Part shown: positions 1 to 9,180 of the stretch, in pieces
Position numbering within the stretch: position 1 is the first letter of the stretch
How the letters are laid out: each line of letters opens with the position of its first letter
DNA from: an uncultured Candidatus Melainabacteria bacterium
Lineage (GTDB): Bacteria; Cyanobacteriota; Vampirovibrionia; Gastranaerophilales; Gastranaerophilaceae
Length of the DNA: 64,000 nt
Direction of reading: 5' to 3'
Assembly: GCA_934693165.1 (NCBI GenBank)
Contig: CAKUUX010000002.1
Coordinates: 124,001 to 188,000, forward strand
Translations under genes and position numbers: made by a program
Notes under the pieces: model-generated
Databases searched by the model: none
Told to the model about the DNA's origin: nothing
The model's input: the letters and a program-made list of their open reading frames with translations, nothing else

Positions 1-1
1 A

Positions 2-562
2 GAAACATACCAAAAAATGTATTATGATGGTAAGAGTTCAATTTCTCAAATGCAATCTTTAGGTTTGGCAATTCCTCCAGAATTCAAAATCTCTGCTCAA
101 TATGCATTGACAAAGAAATTTAATACTTTGTTCTCTGATTCAAAAGGATATTTTGATGATGAAAGTATTCAAGAGGCAATTGATATTGATTCAGAAGCTA
201 AACAACTAGGGCTAGAAATTGATAAAATGCCGACAAGTAAGATTTTCTCTAAAAAATTACTTCAAAGCGTAAGTAGATTGGCTGAAAATCTTGATTATAG
301 TCAAGCTGAAGCGACATTGGATATTTTTAATCAAATTGAACATCTTGATATGAAAGTAGAAATTTCAGAGGCTCAAAATATTTATTTCAGTAGAATATTT
401 ATTCAAATGGGTGATATACTTGAAGAATTTGAAAAATCTCACACTGAAAGAGATAAAGACTACTTAGAAGTTCTATTTGCAATTGGTTCTAAATTAAATA
501 TTAATACTGAATTTTATAAAACAAAATTTACAAAAATTCTGCTTAATGCAATGGAAGAATAA
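2..562 (+). CDS. C-terminal part of a DUF3536-like (GH57-associated) protein, 5' truncated
   Basis: The frame is open to the left edge (codons before the ATG at 17 read E-T-Y-Q-K), so only the last ~186 residues are visible. The segment is all-helical in appearance. It carries a LGLAIPPEF stretch near the start and an EISEAQNIYF stretch later, which resemble the C-terminal DUF3536 helical region attached to GH57-type amylase-like barrels. No catalytic domain is inside the window, so the enzyme activity cannot be judged. The gene ends at a strong hairpin shared with the convergent wecB. The family assignment is from memory of motif patterns and is moderate; the coding status is secure. Confidence 0.55.
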   Translation, partial: ETYQKMYYDGKSSISQMQSLGLAIPPEFKISAQYALTKKFNTLFSDSKGYFDDESIQEAIDIDSEAKQLGLEIDKMPTSKIFSKKLLQSVSRLAENLDYSQAEATLDIFNQIEHLDMKVEISEAQNIYFSRIFIQMGDILEEFEKSHTERDKDYLEVLFAIGSKLNINTEFYKTKFTKILLNAMEE

Positions 563-587
563 TTACAGTAGAAATGACTTTTTTAAA

Positions 588-626
588 CAAAGAGGGCGAA
601 GCCGTAGGCTTCGCCCTCTTTGTTGA
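588..626. terminator. Bidirectional intrinsic terminator
   Basis: A perfect 16-bp inverted repeat (588-603 with 607-622) with a 3-base loop, GC-rich in the middle, has A-rich sequence on the left and T-rich on the right. It lies between the convergent DUF3536-like gene and wecB and can serve both strands. Confidence 0.9.
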
Positions 627-639
627 TTATTTTTTAATC

Positions 640-1764
640 TTATAATCCAAAAAATTCAGAAATAAGTTTTTCAATTTTTTGAGAAGATTTTCCGTCACCA
701 TAAGGGTTTTGAACGCTCAATCTTGTTTCTGCTTTATCTTTAGATAAAATTTCGTCACTTAGTTTAACGATTTTATCATATTCTGCGCCAACAAGAGTTG
801 AAACGCCTGCCTCAATACCTTCTTGGCGTTCAGTTTCGTATCTCATAACAAGCGTTGGACAACCGAAAGAAGGTGCTTCTTCTTGAATTCCACCACTATC
901 TGTTAGGATAAGTTTAGCGTTTTTCATTAGGTACACAAGATTTGGATAATCAAGTGGCGCTAATAGATGAATATTTTTGATATTGTCTAAGTGTTTGTAA
1001 ATCTTTTCTTTTACGTTTGGATTTGGATGAACAGGAATTATAAAATTATGAGAAGTATGTTTTTCTGCAAGAGTTTTTATAGCTTCAATAATTCTATCAA
1101 TTCTTTCACCGTGGTTTTCACGTCTATGAGCTGTAACTAACACTGTATTGTTATCAATTTTTATACCTTGTTCTTCGTAGAATTTATTTGCATTTTGCAT
1201 TGTTTCTTCTGATAGGCAGAATAACGCATCAATTACTGTGTTACCAACCACGTGAATTTTATTTTTATTAATATCTTCTTTTAATAAAGCCTTTTGATTT
1301 TTTTCTGTAGGACAGAAGTGTAAATCAGCCACACGAGAAGTCATTTGACGCATAACTTCTTCTGGGAATGGTTCAAAAATATCGTAAGAACGAAGTCCTG
1401 CCTCAACGTGGAATACAGGTACTCTGTTATAATAACTTGTTAATGCACCACAAAGAACTGTCATTGTATCGCCTTGAACGATAGTTGCATCAATTTTGTT
1501 TTCATCAAAAACTTTGCTTAGGGAAGTTAAGATTCTAGCTTGTACTTCTGCAAGTGTTTGATTTGGTTTCATACAATCAAGATTGATGTCAGCTTTTAAG
1601 TTAAAATATGACAATGTTTGGTTAGAAAGTTCCTTTTGTTGTTCGGTGTTACAAACGATTACGTTGTATTTTTCAGGTGACTTTCTAAGTTCTAGTATTA
1701 CAGGTGCTAATTTAATAACTTCGGGTCTTGTTCCGAATACGACTAATATATTTTTCTTGTTCAT
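640..1764 (-). CDS. wecB: UDP-N-acetylglucosamine 2-epimerase (non-hydrolysing)
   Basis: This 374-residue, full-length protein interconverts UDP-GlcNAc and UDP-ManNAc in the cytoplasm for cell-surface polysaccharide. The start carries the FGTRPEVIKLAP nucleotide-sugar epimerase motif. HVEAGLRS follows in the middle, with VHPNPNV and TDSGGIQEEAP further on, all typical of the WecB/MnaA GT-B fold. It is convergent with the upstream gene and divergent from trmFO, with only 44 bp between the starts. Non-hydrolysing WecB is favoured over hydrolysing NeuC by the overall motif pattern, although a NeuB-like synthase occurs 13 kb away. Confidence 0.9.
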   Translation of the reverse strand: MNKKNILVVFGTRPEVIKLAPVILELRKSPEKYNVIVCNTEQQKELSNQTLSYFNLKADINLDCMKPNQTLAEVQARILTSLSKVFDENKIDATIVQGDTMTVLCGALTSYYNRVPVFHVEAGLRSYDIFEPFPEEVMRQMTSRVADLHFCPTEKNQKALLKEDINKNKIHVVGNTVIDALFCLSEETMQNANKFYEEQGIKIDNNTVLVTAHRRENHGERIDRIIEAIKTLAEKHTSHNFIIPVHPNPNVKEKIYKHLDNIKNIHLLAPLDYPNLVYLMKNAKLILTDSGGIQEEAPSFGCPTLVMRYETERQEGIEAGVSTLVGAEYDKIVKLSDEILSKDKAETRLSVQNPYGDGKSSQKIEKLISEFFGL

Positions 1765-1772
1765 ATTGTCAT

Positions 1773-1809
1773 TTTACACTAAATAAATTTTTTTGCTATA
1801 CTAAGTTTA
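1773..1809 (+). promoter_or_regulatory. Extended -10 promoter giving a leaderless trmFO transcript
   Basis: TTTACA (1773-1778), an 18-bp spacer and TGCTATACT (TG at 1794, TATACT 1797-1802) are followed by exactly six bases and the ATG at 1809. Transcription would be predicted to start at the A of the start codon. No Shine-Dalgarno sequence precedes this ATG. Confidence 0.55.
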
Positions 1810-3119
1810 TGAAAGTTAAAATTATAGGTGCAGGTTTGGCTGGATGCGAAGCAGCATTGCAACTTGCAAAAAGAGGTATAGAAGTAGATTTGTATGAAAT
1901 GCGACCAGTTAAGATGACTGGTGCACATACTACTGAAAAATTGGCAGAATTTGTTTGCTCAAATAGTATGGGCTCTTATGATTTGTCAGTTGCAAGTGGT
2001 TTGTTGAAAAAAGAAATGGAGCTTTTGGGTTCAGAACTTATAAAGATAGCTTTCGATGTTAAAGTTCCTGCAGGTAATGCGCTTGCTATTGATAGAGAAG
2101 AGTTTTCAAAAAGAGTTACTGAATTGATTGAGTCAAATCCTTTAATTAATTTGGTAAGAGAAGAAGTTAATGAAATTCCAGAGGGTGATGTTATTATAGC
2201 ATCAGGGCCTTTGACTTCTGATGATATGGCAAAAAGTATTCAAGATTTTACGCAAGAAGAACATTTGCATTTCTTTGATGCTGTAGCACCTATTGTTGAA
2301 AAAGATAGCATTAATTTTGATAAAGCTTTTTATGGTTCAAGATATGATAAGGGTGAAGCTTCTTATATCAATTGTCCTATGAATAAAGAAGAGTATGAAA
2401 AGTTTTATAATATTTTGATTAATGCTGAGAGAATTGAACTTAAAGAATTTGAAAAAAATGCAAAATTCTTTGAAAGTTGCTTACCAGTGGAGGTTTTAGG
2501 TTCTCGTGGTGTTGATACTTTGCGTTTTGGACCTATGAAACCCGTGGGCTTAGTTGATAAGAGAACAAATGAAATCTCTTACGCTGTTGTTCAACTTAGA
2601 CAAGATAATGCACTAAAAACTTTATATAATCTTGTAGGTTTTCAGACTAATTTGAAGTGGAGTTTTCAAAAAGAACTTATTCATTCAATTCCAGGGCTAG
2701 AAAATGCTAACATTGTACGTTATGGGGTTATGCATAGAAATACATTTATAAATAGTCCAAAAATTTTGACAAATAAATTAAATACTAAAAAGAGAGAAAA
2801 TCTTTTCTTTGCTGGTCAAATTACTGGTGTAGAAGGTTATACTGAAAGTATGGCATCAGGTTTGATTGCAGGCATAAATATGGCAAAATACCTAAAGGGT
2901 GATGCTATGTTAGAATTGCCTTCGGAATGTATTTTAGGTGCTTTATTGAATTATATTACTGATGAGAACCATAAACAACTTCAACCTGTTAATTCAAATT
3001 GGGCGTTGATAAACAATATTGAATTACCTAAAAAGATTAGAAAAGATAAAAAAGCAAAAGCTGAAATTCTTGCAAATAGAAGTTTAGAAGCTTTAAATGG
3101 AGTTTTAAATACTTTATGA
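1809..3119 (+). CDS. trmFO: Methylenetetrahydrofolate-tRNA-(uracil-5-)-methyltransferase TrmFO
   Basis: TrmFO uses folate and FAD to make m5U54 in the T-loop of tRNA. The protein begins MKVKIIGAGLAGCEAALQ (Rossmann GxGxxG FAD site). It has the CSNSMG motif in the first quarter, GFQTNLKW in the middle and FAGQITGVEGYTESMASG near the C-terminus, all hallmark TrmFO segments. Its 436 residues match the family. The reading frame is open further upstream to 1728, but that extension has no homology and runs into wecB, so ATG 1809 is preferred. It overlaps the next gene by ATGA, suggesting translational coupling. Confidence 0.93.
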   Translation: MKVKIIGAGLAGCEAALQLAKRGIEVDLYEMRPVKMTGAHTTEKLAEFVCSNSMGSYDLSVASGLLKKEMELLGSELIKIAFDVKVPAGNALAIDREEFSKRVTELIESNPLINLVREEVNEIPEGDVIIASGPLTSDDMAKSIQDFTQEEHLHFFDAVAPIVEKDSINFDKAFYGSRYDKGEASYINCPMNKEEYEKFYNILINAERIELKEFEKNAKFFESCLPVEVLGSRGVDTLRFGPMKPVGLVDKRTNEISYAVVQLRQDNALKTLYNLVGFQTNLKWSFQKELIHSIPGLENANIVRYGVMHRNTFINSPKILTNKLNTKKRENLFFAGQITGVEGYTESMASGLIAGINMAKYLKGDAMLELPSECILGALLNYITDENHKQLQPVNSNWALINNIELPKKIRKDKKAKAEILANRSLEALNGVLNTL

Positions 3120-4657
3120 AAAGGGATAAAATTGCTTTAATAATTGGTGCAGGCCCTGCTGGTCTTGCTGCTGCTTACAAATTTTTGACTGAAACAGAGG
3201 ATATTAAACCAATTGTTATAGAAGAACTTGATGAGGTTGGAGGAATTTCAAGAACTGTTGATTTTGATGGTTCAGGTGTTGACTTAGGTGGTCATAGAAT
3301 GTTTTCTAAATCTCAAGAAATTTTAGATTTATGGGAAGAATTTTTACCATTGCAAAGTGAAAAATCCATTGATGATGTGATTTTAAATAGGGAAGTTAAT
3401 AATTTATCAAAAACAAATAATGCAAATCCTAATGAGATGGATGATGTTATGCTAAAACGTCGCAGATTTTCAAGAATTTATTATACTCGTAAGTTTTTTG
3501 ACTATCCTGTTTCTCTAAAATTAAGTACAATTCTTAATTTAGGTATTATAAAGACTCTAATTGCTGGCTTTAGTTATTTAAAATCAACTGTTATAAAAAG
3601 AAAAGAAAAAAATCTTGAAGATTTTATGATAAATAGATTTGGAAAAGTTTTGTATGAAACTTTTTTCGAAAATTATACTGAAAAAGTTTGGGGTAGACAT
3701 CCTAGAGATATTTCTAAAGAATGGGGTGAACAAAGAATTAAAGGTTTATCTTTAATTAAGGCTATTTTGAACGCTCTACATTTGACTAAAAAGAAAGAAA
3801 TAACTTTGATTGATGAGTTTTTTTATCCAAAATTTGGATGTGGTCAACTTTGGAATTTGATGGCTGATTATATTAGAAACAATGGTGGTGAAATCCACTT
3901 GAATTCTAAAGTTACTGCTTTGAATAATGAAGATAATAAGATAAAATCTTTGACTGTTATTGAAAATGGTAATGAGTATGAATATTATGGCGATATTGTT
4001 GTATCGTCTATGCCTATTAAAGATTTGATTTTAGGTTTAAAAAACAAACCTAATGATGAGATTTTTGATACAGCAGAGGATTTGCCTTATCGTGATTATA
4101 TGCTTGTAGCTTTGTATTTAGATGAACTAAAACTTAAGAATAACACTGACTATAAGACAATTGGTAATATTTGTCCTGATAATTGGATTTATATTCAAGA
4201 ACCTGATGTAAAAGTAGGCAGATTACAGGTGATGAATAACTGGTCACCATATTTAGTAAAAGATTTTGAACATAAAGTTTTGGTTTCCTTAGAATATTTC
4301 TGTAATGAAAATGATGAATATTGGAATATGTCAGATGAGGAATTTATTGAGTTTGCAATTTCTGAGGCTGAAAAAATCGGTATTTTAGAAAAGAAAAATG
4401 TTTTGAAGGCTCAAAGAGAAAAGGTCAAAAAAGCTTATCCTGCATATTTTGATGCTTACGAAAACTTTGATAATGTGAAAGAGTATTTGATGACCTTTGA
4501 AAATCTTTATTGCATAGGTAGAAATGGTCAACACAAATATAACAATATGGATCACTCTATGTTAAGTGGTTTTGAGGCCGTTCGAGTTATAAAAAATAAT
4601 TCTGATAAAAATATTTTGTGGAAAGTAAATACTGAACAGGAATACCATGAAAAATAA
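3116..4657 (+). CDS. FAD-dependent amine-oxidase/protoporphyrinogen-oxidase-like oxidoreductase
   Basis: The 513-residue protein has an N-terminal Rossmann dinucleotide site (IGAGPAGLAAAY), then GGISRTVDFDG and LGGHRMFSKS, the signature of FAD enzymes related to UDP-galactopyranose mutase and protoporphyrinogen oxidase. The C-terminal GRNGQHKYNNMDHSML completes the FAD cradle. Such proteins are common in polysaccharide loci. Here it sits between trmFO (ATGA overlap) and two GT-C glycosyltransferases (11-bp overlap), which suggests a role in modifying a sugar or lipid-linked sugar. The substrate cannot be told from sequence. Confidence 0.75.
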   Translation: MKRDKIALIIGAGPAGLAAAYKFLTETEDIKPIVIEELDEVGGISRTVDFDGSGVDLGGHRMFSKSQEILDLWEEFLPLQSEKSIDDVILNREVNNLSKTNNANPNEMDDVMLKRRRFSRIYYTRKFFDYPVSLKLSTILNLGIIKTLIAGFSYLKSTVIKRKEKNLEDFMINRFGKVLYETFFENYTEKVWGRHPRDISKEWGEQRIKGLSLIKAILNALHLTKKKEITLIDEFFYPKFGCGQLWNLMADYIRNNGGEIHLNSKVTALNNEDNKIKSLTVIENGNEYEYYGDIVVSSMPIKDLILGLKNKPNDEIFDTAEDLPYRDYMLVALYLDELKLKNNTDYKTIGNICPDNWIYIQEPDVKVGRLQVMNNWSPYLVKDFEHKVLVSLEYFCNENDEYWNMSDEEFIEFAISEAEKIGILEKKNVLKAQREKVKKAYPAYFDAYENFDNVKEYLMTFENLYCIGRNGQHKYNNMDHSMLSGFEAVRVIKNNSDKNILWKVNTEQEYHEK

Positions 4658-6131
4658 ACTATTTATAATTTCAATGGTGATATGGATAGTGGCGACATTA
4701 TTTAGGATGTTGAACCATATACCGTGGCTAGATGAAGCACACGCTTGGACAATAGCACAAGATTTAAGCATTGTAGAAATTATTAAATTAATGAAAATAG
4801 AGGGGCATACATTAATTTGGTACTTGATGTTAATGCCTTTTGCCAAAATGAACTGGGGTTATCCTTATGTAATGCAAATATTAAATTGGATATTTTGTTT
4901 TGGAGCAATAGTTCTATTGTGGAAGAAAGCACCATTTAATAATTTGGTAAAATTTTTGATAACATTTTCGTTCCCATTTTTTACAGTGTATCCAATAATA
5001 GCGAGATGTTATTCTATAGGAATATTCTTACTATTTCTACTAACAATAATGTTTAAAGATAAATTAAAACATCCTATTATATATTCAATTTTACTTGTTT
5101 TGTGCGCAAATACATCAGTAATGGCATTATTTGGAGCGACAGCATTTGGAATATTGTTTTTGTATGACTTTTTTAAGGAAAAATGTGAGATTAAAAATTT
5201 AATCATTCCATCTATAATTTTTATTTTAGGTGGAAGTTTAATTTTGTACCTTTTACGTGGAGCTGATTCTACTTATTTGGATGAATTTAAAGGCGTTTCT
5301 GCTTTTTTAAATAATGTTGTATGGTGGTATTTTATACCAACTTTAGCTTGTATTATAACGTCAATATTTTTGATGAGAAAATCTAAAAAAGCGTTATTCT
5401 TTTTAGGATTTACGTATCTAGCATTAGCGTATTGTTCAATATTTAAATATTACGGACATTATTGGAATCATTATTTTTACTACATATATTTAATACTAGC
5501 TATATGGCTAGTATCTGATAGAGAAAACCTTTCAAAACCTTTGATGGTAATTCTTACACTGGTTTCGCTTTTTAATATCTCAACTTACGGGCATTTGAGT
5601 GATATTGTGAATAAAGAGATTTTTTCTTATCAATCTCAAAATATTTTTAAAACAATTGTAAAAGATAATAACCTTCAAAATAGTAGAATTATACTTGATG
5701 ATGTAAATTATATAGGATATGTTTTAAAACCTTATAGCAATAAGAAAGCATTTGACCTGAAAAGTTACTGTTCAGAGGAAGCCTATTCGACTGATACAAA
5801 AAATCTTCCAAAAGAAACGGAGTGGTGTTATTTTGAGGATGATAAAAAAGATTCTTATATTCAAGTTTATGATAGTAAAAGATTATCAAGTTTAGTTGAT
5901 GATAATGCGTTCTTTGTTGCTTATTTTAAACAAGAACTTTATCCTGAAAAACTGAAAGGATTATTATTATCAAATCCAAGAGCTATTGTTACTATGGCAA
6001 GATTTGAAAATGGTAAAATAATGGGTAATTCTATGCAGTGGGATAATTTGAAATTGACACCATACAAATGTTTTTCTTATGATAAAACAGGTATAAAATG
6101 CATTTGGTATGTTGAAAAACTGAAAGATTAG
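4647..6131 (+). CDS. GT-C type membrane glycosyltransferase, copy 1
   Basis: The 494-residue polytopic protein has about ten hydrophobic segments in its first 350 residues, then a soluble, probably periplasmic C-terminal domain. An acidic loop after the first helix (HIPWLDEAHAWTIAQD) matches the catalytic D/E loop of GT39/ArnT/PMT-like GT-C enzymes, which use polyprenyl-phosphate sugars. It overlaps the preceding oxidoreductase gene and is followed at once by a paralogue. Codons corresponding to 4932-5482 are nucleotide-identical to the paralogue, whereas the C-terminal domains differ strongly, so the donor-handling core is shared and the acceptor side has diverged. Donor and acceptor are unknown. 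Confidence 0.75.
   Translation: MKNKLFIISMVIWIVATLFRMLNHIPWLDEAHAWTIAQDLSIVEIIKLMKIEGHTLIWYLMLMPFAKMNWGYPYVMQILNWIFCFGAIVLLWKKAPFNNLVKFLITFSFPFFTVYPIIARCYSIGIFLLFLLTIMFKDKLKHPIIYSILLVLCANTSVMALFGATAFGILFLYDFFKEKCEIKNLIIPSIIFILGGSLILYLLRGADSTYLDEFKGVSAFLNNVVWWYFIPTLACIITSIFLMRKSKKALFFLGFTYLALAYCSIFKYYGHYWNHYFYYIYLILAIWLVSDRENLSKPLMVILTLVSLFNISTYGHLSDIVNKEIFSYQSQNIFKTIVKDNNLQNSRIILDDVNYIGYVLKPYSNKKAFDLKSYCSEEAYSTDTKNLPKETEWCYFEDDKKDSYIQVYDSKRLSSLVDDNAFFVAYFKQELYPEKLKGLLLSNPRAIVTMARFENGKIMGNSMQWDNLKLTPYKCFSYDKTGIKCIWYVEKLKD
4932..5482 (+). repeat. 551-bp perfect direct repeat, copy A (with 6419-6969)
   Basis: By eye, 4932-5482 and 6419-6969 are identical base for base at a constant offset of 1487. 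Mismatches begin immediately outside: 4931 against 6418 on the left and 5483 against 6970 on the right. The repeat lies wholly inside the two tandem GT-C genes. Confidence 0.9.
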
Positions 6132-6133
6132 TG

Positions 6134-7606
6134 ATGAAAAATAAAGTATTCATAATAACAATAATAGCTTGGGTTGTGGCAACATTACTTAGAATGTTAA
6201 ATCATATTCCATGGCTAGATGAAGCACACGCTTGGACAATAGCACAAGATTTGAGCATTGTGGAAATTATTAAACTAATGAAAATAGAGGGTCATACCTT
6301 AATATGGTATTTAATGTTAATGCCATTTGCCAAAATGAACTGGGGTTATCCTTATGTAATGCAAATACTAAATTGGATATTTTGTTTAGGTGCAATAATA
6401 TTATTGTGGAAGAAAGCTCCATTTAATAATTTGGTAAAATTTTTGATAACATTTTCGTTCCCATTTTTTACAGTGTATCCAATAATAGCGAGATGTTATT
6501 CTATAGGAATATTCTTACTATTTCTACTAACAATAATGTTTAAAGATAAATTAAAACATCCTATTATATATTCAATTTTACTTGTTTTGTGCGCAAATAC
6601 ATCAGTAATGGCATTATTTGGAGCGACAGCATTTGGAATATTGTTTTTGTATGACTTTTTTAAGGAAAAATGTGAGATTAAAAATTTAATCATTCCATCT
6701 ATAATTTTTATTTTAGGTGGAAGTTTAATTTTGTACCTTTTACGTGGAGCTGATTCTACTTATTTGGATGAATTTAAAGGCGTTTCTGCTTTTTTAAATA
6801 ATGTTGTATGGTGGTATTTTATACCAACTTTAGCTTGTATTATAACGTCAATATTTTTGATGAGAAAATCTAAAAAAGCGTTATTCTTTTTAGGATTTAC
6901 GTATCTAGCATTAGCGTATTGTTCAATATTTAAATATTACGGACATTATTGGAATCATTATTTTTACTATATATATCTAATACTAGCTACATGGCTAGTA
7001 TCTGATAAAGAAAAATTTTCAAAACCTTTAATGATACTTTTGGCAATTATTTCACTTTTGAACATAAATTGTTATGGTGCAATAAATGAAAATACTAAAA
7101 ATATATCATTAAAAGGTATCTCAGATATTATGATTAAAGAAATTATATCAGATTCTAATTTTGAAAATAAGACAATAATTCTTGATGATATTGATTCTAT
7201 CGGATTTAAATTGTTGCCGTATTCTAAAACAAAAAATATTAACGAAGTTAGTTATTGCTCAGGTAAAGGTTATGATAGCAATATAAAAGATTTTCCACCA
7301 GAAAATGAATGGTGTCATTTTAAAGATAAATCTACGATTGTTCAGAATAATTCGTCAAAAAGAATTTCTTCTCTTATGGAAAAAGAAGCATTTTTGATTC
7401 TTTATTTTAAACAAGGTATTTACCCAGAGTGGTTAAGAGAAACATTGAAAGAGAATAATAATACTATTGCAAAAGTAGCTGACTTTAAAAATGGTAAAAT
7501 TATAGGTAATTCATTTGCTTGGGATAATTTAAAGTTAACACCTTATAAATGTTTTTCTTATGAAAAAACACAGGTTAAATGTATTTGGTATGTAGAAAAA
7601 TTCTAA
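6134..7606 (+). CDS. GT-C type membrane glycosyltransferase, copy 2
   Basis: This tandem paralogue of the preceding gene has about 490 residues and the same WLDEAHAWTIAQD catalytic loop and helix pattern. I place the start at ATG 6134, directly after the neighbour's stop (6129-6131); GTG 6131 is possible and adds one residue. The C-terminal ~160 residues are only weakly similar to copy 1. Its stop codon overlaps the stop of the convergent MFS gene by four bases, leaving no room for a terminator. Confidence 0.75.
   Translation: MKNKVFIITIIAWVVATLLRMLNHIPWLDEAHAWTIAQDLSIVEIIKLMKIEGHTLIWYLMLMPFAKMNWGYPYVMQILNWIFCLGAIILLWKKAPFNNLVKFLITFSFPFFTVYPIIARCYSIGIFLLFLLTIMFKDKLKHPIIYSILLVLCANTSVMALFGATAFGILFLYDFFKEKCEIKNLIIPSIIFILGGSLILYLLRGADSTYLDEFKGVSAFLNNVVWWYFIPTLACIITSIFLMRKSKKALFFLGFTYLALAYCSIFKYYGHYWNHYFYYIYLILATWLVSDKEKFSKPLMILLAIISLLNINCYGAINENTKNISLKGISDIMIKEIISDSNFENKTIILDDIDSIGFKLLPYSKTKNINEVSYCSGKGYDSNIKDFPPENEWCHFKDKSTIVQNNSSKRISSLMEKEAFLILYFKQGIYPEWLRETLKENNNTIAKVADFKNGKIIGNSFAWDNLKLTPYKCFSYEKTQVKCIWYVEKF
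6419..6969 (+). repeat. 551-bp perfect direct repeat, copy B
   Basis: This is the partner of 4932-5482. Identity of wobble positions throughout, with diverged flanks, points to recent gene conversion rather than protein-level constraint. Confidence 0.9.
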
Positions 7607-9180
7607 TTGTTTTCGTTAGTTTCAACATTTTCTTTTTTCATATTTTTCAATAAGAAGATAAATGGAATAACTACGAAACACGCAATACCACAAATTCTGA
7701 ATGTTTCTATAAATCCCCAAAGATTGGCTTGTTTAACCATTTCTCCATAAAGAGAATATTGTGCCATATAATTTGCCATATCCATTGAAGTATATTGACT
7801 TAATGCGCCCCAGGTTGCTTGTAATTTTTGTTCAAAAACTGGGTTTAGTGGGTGAAGATTTCCAACCAAATATGCTTGGTGAATTTGTGCAAATCTTGTA
7901 ATCAATGTACCAACAAGAGATGTACCGATTGAACCACCAATATTTTTAAGCAAGTTTTGAACACCACTTGCGTTTGTCATTTGGTCGTTACGTAAAGTCA
8001 TTACTGATAAAGAAATTACAGGAATCATTGCAAATCCCATACCAAGACCAAATACAAAGTTTGGTATAACGATATTCATACTTGAAATATCAAGGTTCAA
8101 GTTGCCTAGCATTAAACCAGATGTACCAACGAGTACGAAACCTATTAGAATTAATAATTTGTTATTAACTTTATTTGTAAGCTGTCCGCAAAGTGCTAGA
8201 GATATAAAACTACCAACGCCACGTGGCATGATTGACAAACCACTTAAGAAGGCGTCATATCCCATTAATGATTGTAGAAATTGAGGGAGAATAGCAAGTG
8301 AAGCTAAAACTACCCCTTGGATTATTACTTGAACGAGTGTACCGATTGAGTAGTTTTTATCTTTGAAAATACTTAAATCAACAAGTCCATTTTTATTTTT
8401 TATTTGAGAAAAGATAAATATTATCATTGAAATAACTGATACTGCAGTTAATTTGCAAATCCAAGATGCATTGAACCAATCTGCATTGTTACCTTTATCT
8501 AATACTATTTGAAGTGATACAATCCACAAAGCTAGAAAGAAAAATCCTATTGCATCTAGTTTTACTCCTTTTTGCTTTCTTGCATAAGGAGGATCTTCAA
8601 GTAACGTTTTAGAAATATATAAGGTTAAAAAGCCGACAGGAATATTTATAAAGAATATCCATGGCCAATTCCAGTTATCTGTGATATAACCACCAAGAAC
8701 AGGTCCAATAATTGGCGCCATTACGATTACTAATCCAAATGCTGCCATTGCTTTGCCACGTTGGTCTTTTGGAAAGGATTCTAGCAAAATTGCTTGTGAA
8801 ATAGGTAATAATCCTCCACCACCAAAACCTTGGCAAATTCTTGCGGCAAGTATCATTTCTATTGAATTAGCTATCCCACAACAAAATGAAGATATTGTGA
8901 AAATCATAATACTTAGCATAAAGAAATTCTTTCTGCCAAGTAGTTTACAGAACCAGTCAACAGTCGGAACTGTGATACCACTTGCCACCAAGTATGATGT
9001 TAAAATCCACATTGATTCTTCACGGCTTACAGAAAATGTTCCTGCCATGTGAGGAAGAGCAACATTTGCAATTGTTTCGTCAAGAACGAACATAAATGCT
9101 GCACACATTGTCGGTATTGCGGCTATCCAAGGTCCATACTTAGGCTTCCATTCTTCAGTTGTAGTCACTACTTCTGACAT
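7603..9180 (-). CDS. DHA2-family MFS multidrug exporter (EmrB-like)
   Basis: The 525-residue inner-membrane drug:H+ antiporter has about 14 predicted helices. Motif C-like GLVIVMAPIIGPVLGG, the ARICQGFGGGGLLP segment and the N-terminal LDETIANVALPHMAG are the usual DHA2/EmrB signatures. It is translated after the EmrA-like adaptor (13-bp overlap) and a MarR gene on the same strand. A TolC-like gene lies divergently, so a complete tripartite pump is encoded. Substrates are unknown. Confidence 0.88.
   Translation of the reverse strand: MSEVVTTTEEWKPKYGPWIAAIPTMCAAFMFVLDETIANVALPHMAGTFSVSREESMWILTSYLVASGITVPTVDWFCKLLGRKNFFMLSIMIFTISSFCCGIANSIEMILAARICQGFGGGGLLPISQAILLESFPKDQRGKAMAAFGLVIVMAPIIGPVLGGYITDNWNWPWIFFINIPVGFLTLYISKTLLEDPPYARKQKGVKLDAIGFFFLALWIVSLQIVLDKGNNADWFNASWICKLTAVSVISMIIFIFSQIKNKNGLVDLSIFKDKNYSIGTLVQVIIQGVVLASLAILPQFLQSLMGYDAFLSGLSIMPRGVGSFISLALCGQLTNKVNNKLLILIGFVLVGTSGLMLGNLNLDISSMNIVIPNFVFGLGMGFAMIPVISLSVMTLRNDQMTNASGVQNLLKNIGGSIGTSLVGTLITRFAQIHQAYLVGNLHPLNPVFEQKLQATWGALSQYTSMDMANYMAQYSLYGEMVKQANLWGFIETFRICGIACFVVIPFIFLLKNMKKENVETNENN

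Noticed and set aside
1728..1808. N-terminal extension of TrmFO
   Set aside because: The extension overlaps wecB on the other strand, contains the promoter, and has no TrmFO homology; MKVKIIGAG at 1809 is the natural start.
4562..4846. 94-aa antisense ORF at the oxidoreductase/glycosyltransferase junction
   Set aside because: Overlaps two well supported coupled genes on the other strand.
5009..6693. Two identical 65-aa antisense ORFs (5009-5206 and 6496-6693)
   Set aside because: They are identical only because they lie in the converted 551-bp tract of the sense genes; there are no ribosome sites and they are shadows.
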